Assembly (NCBI RefSeq): GCF_007997215.1
Contig: NZ_VORW01000004.1
Location: 248,001 to 312,000, forward strand
Origin: Algoriphagus aquimarinus
GTDB lineage: Bacteria; Bacteroidota; Bacteroidia; Cytophagales; Cyclobacteriaceae
Direction of reading: 5' to 3'
Length of the DNA: 64,000 bases
Shown: piece after piece, positions 35,438-42,469 of the stretch
Numbering within the stretch: the first letter of the stretch is position 1
Layout of the letters: the number at the start of each line of letters is the position of its first letter
The notes under the pieces: generated by a model
What the model saw: the letters and a program-made list of their open reading frames with translations, nothing else
Databases searched by the model: none
What the model was told of the DNA's origin: nothing
Program-made: the position numbers and the translations under genes

Positions 35438-37423
35438 ATGAGAAAAATACTCTTTTTCCTGCTCCTTAGCAGTTCAGTTGCTTTTGCGCAGCAAGAAACT
35501 AAACCACTGCGAACTTCTGTAGAAACAGAAACTCGTGCAATCAGGCAAGAGGTGCCGATGACGAATTCTGTTCGTAAAGCTTTCGATGAAGGATCGAGAG
35601 ATTTTTCCGGCAAGCCGGGTGCAAACTATTGGCAGCTAGAAACGGACTTTACGATCAAGGCTAGTTTGGATCCAAGTACACAGACGATCACTGGATCGGA
35701 AAAAATCCTGGTGCATAACAATAGCAAAGAAGACATGACTTCCATCGTCCTTCGCTTGGATCATAATGTTTTCCGAGGAGATGTTCCTCGTGGAAGTTCA
35801 GTTCCAGCGGAAAATACAGAAGGAATGATTGTGACTGCCATTAAAGTGGCGGGACAATCAGTTGATCTGAATGCAGCGCCTCGACGAAGTAGAAATGATC
35901 CTGCTACATTAAGTGTAAGAGGTTTGCAAAGCACCGTTGCGACAATCACACTGGTAAATCCAATTAAAGCAGGAACAACAGCTGAAGTAGAAATCGACTG
36001 GCATACCAAATTGCCTGGTGGAGATAATGGCAGAGGTCATAGAATGACTCAGCGTTTTGATAGCACCTTATTTCAGCCTACACAGTGGTTCCCTAGATTG
36101 GCGAAGTATGACGATCTAAGAGGATGGGAAACCAGCCTTTATCTAGGTCCAGCTGAGTTTCATAATAATTTCGGAAAATTTGATGTGGCGCTAACAGTTC
36201 CAGCTGGCTGGATTGTAAGTGGTACAGGAGTATTGCAAAACCCAACTGAAGTTTTGACTCCTACAGTTGCTGAGAGATTCGCTAAAGTTCTTGACGCTGA
36301 TGGAGAGGTGACACTTGTGGGTGCAGATGAAAAAGGTCCTGGAAAAGCAACGAAAGCTGGTGATCAACTTACTTGGCATTTTGTGGCTGATAAAGTCAAT
36401 GATTTCGCATGGGCTACATCTGATAGATTTATCTGGAAAGCAACCAAGGCGGATATTCCTGGCAAAGGACCAGTGCCAATTTACATGGTTTTCATCCCTG
36501 AGAGAGCTCAGTATTTTGAGAAAGCTGGTGAGAACACCAAACATGCGCTGGAGTTTTATTCCAAGCTTTGGGCACCTTATCCTTTTCCACAACTTACCCT
36601 TCAAGATGGGCCAAGTGCCGGCATGGAATATCCTATGGTAATCAATTCCAATCAGGGAGCAGCAGATCATGAGGCAGGACATCAGTGGTGGCCGATGATG
36701 GTGGGAACAAACGAAACCCGCTACGGCTGGATGGATGAAGGTTTTAACCAATACATGAACATTCTCTCTGGAGCAGATAGCAGAGGAGTGGATTATAATT
36801 TGGATGGTTTGGGACAAAGCTACGGACGTATCAGTGGCATGGAAGATGAAGCGCCAATGATGTGGAGTGCCAACGATGCTGGTAGCATGTATGGATTTCA
36901 GACCTATTCTAAAACTCCGCTAATGCTATCCATGCTTGGTGGAATCGTAGGAGATGAGGCTGTGATCAATGCAATGAAAAAATACACAGCCACTTGGGCT
37001 TTTAAGCATCCATCCCCTTGGGATTACATGTTCTTCATGAATCAAGAATTGGGTCAAAATCTGGAGTGGTTCTGGTATTACTGGTTGTTTACTACAGAAT
37101 CTGTGGAGGGTTCCATTCAAAATGTCACTACTTCAAATGGTGAAACTACAGTGACTGTTCATCAGGCGGGAGAAATGCCTTCTCCAGTTGTATTGAAAGT
37201 AGAGTTTGAATCAGAAGGAGCAGCAATCAAGAAAATGGCTAATGCTAAAATGATAGATGCTACTACTGCTGAAGTGACCTGGCCAGTGACAGTTTGGTTT
37301 GATGGAAGCAGAACTTTCGATGCAGTGATGGACTTTGGTGATCGCAAAATCAAAGCAATCACCCTTGATCCTCATGGACGTTTTCCTGATAAAGACAAGG
37401 CTGATAATGTTTGGCCAAGATAA
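35438..37423 (+). CDS. M1 family metallopeptidase (aminopeptidase N-like), secreted
   Basis: A gluzincin peptidase with signal peptide MRKILFFLLLSSSVAFAQ, so it acts in the periplasm or outside. The zinc motif HEAGHQWW lies near residue 411 and the third ligand Glu is 18 residues on (WMDEGFNQY), the exact HExxH-X18-E spacing of M1. The substrate-anchoring GAMEN motif is present as SAGMEYP near 393. The N-terminal half is the M1 beta-sandwich (FTIKASLDPSTQTITGSEKI). The gene is bracketed by GTGTCAG repeats in the same orientation. A terminator follows at 37431. Confidence 0.92.
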   Translation: MRKILFFLLLSSSVAFAQQETKPLRTSVETETRAIRQEVPMTNSVRKAFDEGSRDFSGKPGANYWQLETDFTIKASLDPSTQTITGSEKILVHNNSKEDMTSIVLRLDHNVFRGDVPRGSSVPAENTEGMIVTAIKVAGQSVDLNAAPRRSRNDPATLSVRGLQSTVATITLVNPIKAGTTAEVEIDWHTKLPGGDNGRGHRMTQRFDSTLFQPTQWFPRLAKYDDLRGWETSLYLGPAEFHNNFGKFDVALTVPAGWIVSGTGVLQNPTEVLTPTVAERFAKVLDADGEVTLVGADEKGPGKATKAGDQLTWHFVADKVNDFAWATSDRFIWKATKADIPGKGPVPIYMVFIPERAQYFEKAGENTKHALEFYSKLWAPYPFPQLTLQDGPSAGMEYPMVINSNQGAADHEAGHQWWPMMVGTNETRYGWMDEGFNQYMNILSGADSRGVDYNLDGLGQSYGRISGMEDEAPMMWSANDAGSMYGFQTYSKTPLMLSMLGGIVGDEAVINAMKKYTATWAFKHPSPWDYMFFMNQELGQNLEWFWYYWLFTTESVEGSIQNVTTSNGETTVTVHQAGEMPSPVVLKVEFESEGAAIKKMANAKMIDATTAEVTWPVTVWFDGSRTFDAVMDFGDRKIKAITLDPHGRFPDKDKADNVWPR

Positions 37424-37430
37424 ATTGAAT

Positions 37431-37462
37431 GAAAATGAGGCTCGAAAGAGCCTCATTTTTTT
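37431..37462 (+). terminator. Rho-independent terminator of the M1 peptidase gene
   Basis: The stem AATGAGGCTC-GAAA-GAGCCTCATT is followed by six more T. Confidence 0.93.
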
Positions 37463-37612
37463 GTTATTTTTTACCGCTGAGGTCACAGAGGATGGCGCAG
37501 AGACCGCAATTTAGAGTTGTCCTGCTTCTCCAGAAGCTGGGCTTTTTAGATCTGGCTGTGAAGTTCAAGGTTTTTAGTTACCGTTCGCGAGACACGAACG
37601 GCGGCGCAACGC

Positions 37613-37729
37613 GTGTCAGCCTGAGCGCCCGCCTGACTTCGGGCAGGAAGTCGAAGGCGCTTTTAAAATAAGCGTAGTTATTGTCCTCGAACCTCTAGAC
37701 TCCCGTCTCTCGGGTGCTCGGACTGACAC
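37613..37729 (+). repeat. GTGTCAG-bounded repeat element, copy B
   Basis: 117 bases with the same ends and core as copy A. The internal hairpins differ in sequence from copy A (GCCCG/CGGGC and CCCG/CGGG). Confidence 0.8.
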
Positions 37730-37898
37730 TATTAGGTGTGAAAATCATAATCCGTCATTAGTGTAGCGAAGTCGAAGTCTTATTTTATTTCTGAGTTGTC
37801 CTGCTTCTCCAGAAGCTGGACTTGGTATCAATTTTTTATTTCCGTTCGTGTTACACGAACGGTGGCGTGAAACGCTGACTTTTTCATGGAGGAAACGC

Positions 37899-38015
37899 GT
37901 GTCAGCCTGAGCGCCCGCCTGACTTCGGGCAGGAAGTCGAAGGCTCTTTTAAAATAAGCGTAGTTATTGTCCTCGAACCTCTAGACTCCCGTCTCTCGGG
38001 TGCTCGGACTGACAC
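37899..38015 (+). repeat. GTGTCAG-bounded repeat element, copy C
   Basis: Almost identical to copy B, being part of the second tandem unit. The core reads AAGGCTCTTTT as in copy A, whereas copy B has AAGGCGCTTTT. Confidence 0.8.
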
Positions 38016-38111
38016 TATTAGGTGTGAAAATCATAATCCGTCATTAGTGTAGCAAAGTCGAAGTCTTGTTTTATTTCTCAGTTGTCCTGCTTCTACAGAA
38101 GCTGGACTTGA

Positions 38112-38250
38112 TGTTATAAATCAGAAAAAGGGCTGAAAGTCCTATATAACTAAGCCCAGCTCGATAGGGCTGGGCAAGGGAAGTTGAAATAGAAAACAAA
38201 GCTCTGAAAGAGCGAAATAGCAGGTAGATGATCGAAAGAGATCGTTAATA
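38112..38250 (-). repeat. Cluster of small hairpins
   Basis: Successive hairpins GGGCTGAAAGTCC, AGCCC...GGGCT with GGGC, GCTCTGAAAGAGC and GATCGAAAGAGATC occur within 140 bases. The style resembles REP clusters in Bacteroidota. They lie directly downstream of the GH92 gene and could stabilise or end its transcript. The strand is given for that gene only. Confidence 0.5.
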
Positions 38251-38269
38251 GACTTGTACCCTGACTAGG

Positions 38270-40573
38270 TTATGGCTTTTCACTCATCTCCAATTTCAAT
38301 TCCCCTCCTCCAGTAATCTGGCTGTGAGAAAGCTCAAAGTTTCCTAGTTTTTGATTCTTCCAGTTAGCAGATTTTACATAGACATTGGAAGGGCTATTCG
38401 ATTCAGTTTTGATGATGAATTGCTTGCCGGAGTAATAGTTCGGATTCAGGGCTATGGTGATTTTATCGAAAATCGGACTTCCTATCTGGTACGCTGGATC
38501 AGCTTCAGTTCCGCCGTTCATTTGGAACAATCCAATCTTCATCAATACTGCAAGGCTTCCCATCAGTCCTTGGTCTTCGTCTCCATTGTAGCCATTTTCA
38601 GGGCTTAAGTCAGAATAGATTCTTTTCACAATCGCTCTAGACCAGTACTGAGTCAGATCAGGTCTTCCCAATTTGTGGAAAATGAAAGCTGTCTGAATGG
38701 AAGGCTGGTTTCCATAGTTGATCGGGATTCTACGATACTCTGGATGTGTTTCTTGAGAATGGGAAGTACCAGAAGTGAAACCAAGCTTTTCAGATTCCTC
38801 GAATGAAGTATTCAATCGCTCAATGGTTTTTTCTTTTCCGCCCATCAAGTCAGCCAGTCCATCCAAATCATGAGGGACAAACCAAGTGCCCTGACTTCCG
38901 TTTGCCTCGTTGAAACCAGCGTTGTACTCGTAGGCATCAAAAGGTGTTTTCCAGCTTCCGTCTACATTTCGCGGGCGCATCCAACTAGTTTCAGCATCAA
39001 AGGTGTTTTTATAGTTTTCTGACCTTTTCAAAAATTCCTGCTCTCCCGCTTTGTCTCCAAGCGCTTTTGCTAACTGTGCCAGCGTCCAATCCTGATAAGC
39101 ATATTCCAAGGTCAAACTTGGGCCGTCCTGATGAAAACCGAAATTCCCCTCAGGAATTGGCCAGGGTACAAAGCCGTTTTGCAAATAATGAGATAAGCCA
39201 CCACCCAAGGATGTCTTGTGCTCGTAGCCTGCCTTTTCCATGATTCCTCCTGGACGGTGATTTTTCTTTAGACCTTCATAGGCCATCTCAATATCAAAAC
39301 CTCGGATTCCTTTCTGGTAAGCACTGACGATAAACGGTGTGCTCGATGCGCCAGTCATTACATAAGTGTAATTTCCTCCAGAAGGGCCTCTCGGGATTAA
39401 TCCACCATCCTGATAGTACCGCAACATGGAATTCACAAATTCCTCCGTGATCTCAGGATAGACCAAGTGCCAAAGCGTGTTGATAGTCCACTGAGCTCCC
39501 CAGAATGAATCCGAATTGAAGTGCCTGAACTTTGGTTTGCCAGCAGCATCCAATGGAATTTGCTTAGTCAGATGCTTTCCACTAGTTAGATCAGCATATT
39601 TTCCATTTACATCTGAGATCGTTCTTCTGCCTTGTAGCGCATGGAATAAATCCGTGTAAAACCTTCTTCTGTCCTTTTCTGTAGCGCCTTCTACTTTGAT
39701 TCTTCCTAAGTAGCTATTCCATTCTTCGAAAGATTCCTCCCGTACTTTCTCAAAATCCCAATGCGCCAATTCCGTATCCAGATTGAGTAATGCCAGCTCC
39801 GCACTGACATAGGAAATCCCAACTTTCATGAGTAGTTCCTCCTTAGATTTATCAAAAGTCAGCAGCGCTCCCGAATCTTTTCCTTTGATCTCAGATAGGG
39901 TAGAGGTCATACCATTTTCTGACCAGCCACTGATCTCAGCGATTTCTTTATTGAGTTTGATTGCAAAAAAGATAGGGGTGTCATTCGGTCTTCTTACTGT
40001 TGGCCCATTGATCAAATGACCTGATAATGTGGTACTGTTTACTTGCATTAACTCCCCGTCTATGATTTCTGAAGGGCCGAGCATTCCGCCCAATCGGATC
40101 ATGACTTGCTGGCTAGCATTCTTAGGGAAAGTATATCTGTGAAATCCTGTGCGTAGAGTGGAGGTAAGTTCTACTTTGATCCCGTAGCGATCTAGCATTA
40201 GTTGATGATAGCCAGGCTTTACTATTTCTGTTTCATGGGAAAAAGGAGAAGCGAAATTCCGCTCACCTTCCAAACTCACATCAGAAACGGGTAGAACAGA
40301 GAGTGCCGAAAGTTGCCAAGCATGGACATGGCTCAGGCCTTTGATAGAGTCACTTTCATACCTGTATCCGGATCCCCAGGCGCCACCCGTATCTGTGTCA
40401 GGACTGAGATTCACCATGCCGAAAGGTCTGGTAGCAGTATTGAAAAAGAACCAGCGGGAATTTTTGCTATCCACATAGGGATTTACCAGATCTGCTGGGG
40501 ATTCTTTTGACTGTGCAAAAGTGAAAAGTGAAATTTGAAAAATCAGTAATGAAAGGCAGAGTCTGAGGTTCAT
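38270..40573 (-). CDS. GH92 family alpha-mannosidase, secreted
   Basis: A calcium-dependent exo-alpha-mannosidase of glycoside hydrolase family 92, with a clear signal peptide (MNLRLCLSLLIFQISLFTFA). The N-terminal beta-sandwich carries VNPYVDSKNSRWFFFNTATRPFGMVNLSPDT, typical of the family, and the (alpha/alpha)6 domain contains FWGAQWTINTLWHLVYPE and YNGDEDQGLMG, which hold expected catalytic and sugar-binding residues. The length of 767 residues fits. It stands alone rather than in a SusC/SusD polysaccharide locus. Linkage specificity (alpha-1,2, -1,3 or -1,4) cannot be told. Confidence 0.93.
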   Translation of the reverse strand: MNLRLCLSLLIFQISLFTFAQSKESPADLVNPYVDSKNSRWFFFNTATRPFGMVNLSPDTDTGGAWGSGYRYESDSIKGLSHVHAWQLSALSVLPVSDVSLEGERNFASPFSHETEIVKPGYHQLMLDRYGIKVELTSTLRTGFHRYTFPKNASQQVMIRLGGMLGPSEIIDGELMQVNSTTLSGHLINGPTVRRPNDTPIFFAIKLNKEIAEISGWSENGMTSTLSEIKGKDSGALLTFDKSKEELLMKVGISYVSAELALLNLDTELAHWDFEKVREESFEEWNSYLGRIKVEGATEKDRRRFYTDLFHALQGRRTISDVNGKYADLTSGKHLTKQIPLDAAGKPKFRHFNSDSFWGAQWTINTLWHLVYPEITEEFVNSMLRYYQDGGLIPRGPSGGNYTYVMTGASSTPFIVSAYQKGIRGFDIEMAYEGLKKNHRPGGIMEKAGYEHKTSLGGGLSHYLQNGFVPWPIPEGNFGFHQDGPSLTLEYAYQDWTLAQLAKALGDKAGEQEFLKRSENYKNTFDAETSWMRPRNVDGSWKTPFDAYEYNAGFNEANGSQGTWFVPHDLDGLADLMGGKEKTIERLNTSFEESEKLGFTSGTSHSQETHPEYRRIPINYGNQPSIQTAFIFHKLGRPDLTQYWSRAIVKRIYSDLSPENGYNGDEDQGLMGSLAVLMKIGLFQMNGGTEADPAYQIGSPIFDKITIALNPNYYSGKQFIIKTESNSPSNVYVKSANWKNQKLGNFELSHSQITGGGELKLEMSEKP

Positions 40574-40771
40574 CTTTTGGGGCAGTTGAAATGGGAGCTT
40601 AAGTAAGTTTCAAAAGTTCGAAAAACAAACCTGAGGTGTAGGGTATTTACGCAATGGATTTCAGCTCTTCGGGTTTTAATGACAACACGGTACTTATTAA
40701 ATTGATAGAAATTAAATACTGTTTCTGGAGAAGCAGGATAACAGCAAACTGGGCTGAGTAGACTATCAAAG

Positions 40772-40807
40772 AAAAAGGCTGGAAGTTCGAACTTCCAGCC
40801 TTTTTTG
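40772..40807 (-). terminator. Strong symmetrical terminator beyond the ssb remnant
   Basis: The stem AAAAGGCTGGAAG-TTCGAA-CTTCCAGCC with flanking A and T runs works in both directions. It is probably the original terminator of ssb, since the second ssb copy loses identity inside this hairpin at CCAGCC. Confidence 0.9.
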
Positions 40808-40925
40808 ACTTTTAACGCTTTGTCTTACTTTTCTAAAAAGGCAGATCAGCTTCCATTTTTTCTTTCTTTTCGGAGCTGCCCATTAGCAGTATTTCGTTTA
40901 CCACGATCTCGGTGATGTAACGCTT
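40795..40925 (-). repeat. Direct repeat of the ssb 3' end, left copy
   Basis: 131 bases matching 46108-46238 with two mismatches and no gap. It covers part of the terminator, the ssb stop and the last 31 codons (RYITEIVV to EADLPF). It may be an insertion boundary. Confidence 0.95.
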
Positions 40926-41003
40926 CACGCCATCCTTATCGCTGGTTTCTTCTACGCGCTCTCCCTTCTGATTTTTGTAATACTCATTGGTAGCGATGGA
41001 CTT
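40833..41003 (-). pseudogene. ssb: Remnant of a single-stranded DNA-binding protein gene
   Basis: The frame encodes ATNEYYKNQKGERVEET fused directly to DKDGVKRYITEIVV and the acidic tip EADLPF. Compared with the intact ssb at 46146, about 38 residues of the OB-fold (TWHNLVIWGKNAE to SNRDYT) are missing in frame, and everything before ATNE is replaced by unrelated sequence (the frame stays open up to 41123). It cannot form an OB fold. The left half differs clearly from the intact gene at DNA level, while the last 93 coding bases are nearly identical, so the remnant is a mosaic of two ssb alleles. Confidence 0.85.
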
Positions 41004-41181
41004 CAATTTTTTTCTAAAATATCTCAGTGGAAAATATGTATTTAGTTCTTTGGAAGTATGGAAAATCCAAAAAACTGAATATCTTGTTTGATAAAGAGTC
41101 AAAAAAAAGATCAATAGAGGCAACTTGCAAATAAAATGATAAGAAAAGGTTGTCTTTAATTATAAACTAAAGAATGACTAT

Positions 41182-41655
41182 ATGGAAGGCAGCGCTATTT
41201 TTAAACCGCGTATTTTTTTATCTTATTCTCATAAAGATGAAGAATTAAAAAAGGAGTTAGACTCTCATCTAGTCCCATTAAAAAGATCAGGTAAAATTGA
41301 TACTTGGAATGACCGAGAGATAATTGCTGGACAAGAATGGAATGAAGAGATCTTGGCAGAATTAAATAAGTCAGAGGTAATTTTACTTTTAATTAGTAAA
41401 GATTTTATTGCCTCACAATACATCTGGGAAAAAGAACTTCAGATAGCAATGAGTCGTCAAGACAAAGGAAATGCATTTGTAGTTCCTATAATACTAAAAA
41501 GTTGCTTATGGGAGGATATGCCTTTTGCAAAATTACAAGGCTTGCCACGGAATGCTAAACCAGTTACCTCCTTTCAAGACCGTGATGAAGCTTTTACTGA
41601 AATTGCAATTGCTCTAAAAAAATTAGTGGATTACATCTATGATTCAAAAAAATAA
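41182..41655 (+). CDS. Standalone TIR-domain protein
   Basis: A 157-residue protein made up entirely of a TIR domain. The order is RIFLSYSHKDEELKKELDSHL (strand A and helix A), TWNDREIIAGQEWNEEILAELNKSEVILLLIS, then DFIASQYIWEKELQIAM, where the Glu before Leu occupies the position of the catalytic NADase Glu of active TIRs. The tail VVPIILKSCLWEDMPFAKLQGLP and the final helix complete the fold. Active TIRs cleave NAD+ or make cyclic ADP-ribose signals; in Thoeris a similar lone TIR (ThsB) makes the messenger. Gene order and orientation tie it to the three following genes, although a gap of 174 AT-rich bases separates it from the next. Confidence 0.9.
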   Translation: MEGSAIFKPRIFLSYSHKDEELKKELDSHLVPLKRSGKIDTWNDREIIAGQEWNEEILAELNKSEVILLLISKDFIASQYIWEKELQIAMSRQDKGNAFVVPIILKSCLWEDMPFAKLQGLPRNAKPVTSFQDRDEAFTEIAIALKKLVDYIYDSKK

Positions 41656-41829
41656 TAGTAGTTTTTTACTTAGAATAAAATATTATTAAAAACAATAAAT
41701 AATCTTGGGAAATTAAAAAAAAAGATTCAATCCTTAGTTAATTATAAGTTTTTTGAAATTATATGCATTCAAATAATAAGCTTGAATGCTTTCTTGATTT
41801 TCAATATCCACAAATAAAATATTTTTATT

Positions 41830-42450
41830 ATGATAATTTATGGAACAAAAGGAGTAACAATAACGACAAAGAAAGGGCAATTTTTATGTCCCAATTGTAA
41901 TAGGGTCAATAAATATAGACATAAAAAGGTTAAAAGGTTTTTCCATCTTTACTGGGTTCCAATAATACCTTTAAATACAGAAATGGAATTTGTTGAATGT
42001 TCAGTTTGTAGTGCAACTTATGAAACTGAAGTATTAGATTACAAAATAAATTTTAATGACGGCGGTATTCAGTCCATATTCGAACAGGCGATTCAAAAAG
42101 CTATGATTCAAATTTTGTTAGCTGATGGGGAGATTAATACTGATGAATTGAAAATGGTTCACTTAATTATTAATCGATTTAGCTACAACGATATTTCATT
42201 AGCTGATTTGGATAGTGTTGTTAGGAAGTTAGAAGTTAATCAAGAACCAATCAGTAAATATTTGACAGCAATTGCTCCATTGTTAAATGATCGTGAAAAA
42301 GAAGGGATTTTAAATTGTGGACTTAATGTAGCGTCTTCAGATGGAAAAGTTGATGATAATGAACTTAGTGTAATTCTAGAAATAGCTAATTCATTAGGCG
42401 TCTCTCAAACTCGATTAAAAGAATTAATGCAAATCAGTTTACCTAATTGA
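41830..42450 (+). CDS. Zinc-ribbon and TerB-like domain protein
   Basis: A 206-residue protein with two parts. Residues about 18-62 form a zinc ribbon (FLCPNCNRVNKYRHKK and VECSVCSATYE, two CxxC pairs) split by a hydrophobic hairpin FFHLYWVPIIPLN. Residues about 80-203 are an all-helical TerB/DUF533-like domain with two acidic helical repeats (QILLADGEINTDELKMVHLI and VASSDGKVDDNELSVILEIA), which in TerB can bind metal. TerB domains are linked to tellurite resistance and phage conflict systems. It ends 19 bases before the STAND gene. A role as adaptor or membrane-near sensor is inference. Confidence 0.8.
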   Translation: MIIYGTKGVTITTKKGQFLCPNCNRVNKYRHKKVKRFFHLYWVPIIPLNTEMEFVECSVCSATYETEVLDYKINFNDGGIQSIFEQAIQKAMIQILLADGEINTDELKMVHLIINRFSYNDISLADLDSVVRKLEVNQEPISKYLTAIAPLLNDREKEGILNCGLNVASSDGKVDDNELSVILEIANSLGVSQTRLKELMQISLPN

Positions 42451-42469
42451 TTTTTTTTAAATCTCAGAT

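Larger units (their letters stand above)
37516..38110 (+). repeat. Tandem duplication, two units of 279 and 286 bases plus a partial third
   Basis: Each unit begins GTTGTCCTGCTTCT and contains a CCGTTCG/CGAACGG palindrome, one GTGTCAG element and TAATCCGTCATTAGTGTAGC. Units start at 37516, 37795 and 38081; the third breaks off after about 30 bases. Within the shared parts the units are nearly identical, so the duplication is recent. Confidence 0.85.
37463..38269. other. Gene-free repeat block
   Basis: About 800 bases without genes, made of a tandem duplication (37516-38110), two GTGTCAG elements and a run of small GAAA-loop-like hairpins. It begins with ACCGCTGAGGTCACAGAGGA, similar in style to the ACCGCTAAGGGCGCGAAGAA seen after folE. 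Confidence 0.7.

Noticed and set aside
37516..38110. Possible CRISPR array
   Set aside because: The repeats are about 280 bases long, only two and a part in number, and contain inner palindromes; no cas gene is present.
41004..41123. Extension of the ssb remnant frame to an ATG at 41123, as a complete small gene
   Set aside because: The 40 extra residues (FFLTLYQTRYSVFW and so on) match nothing, and the frame is only open by chance in AT-rich DNA; the protein would lack most of the OB fold.
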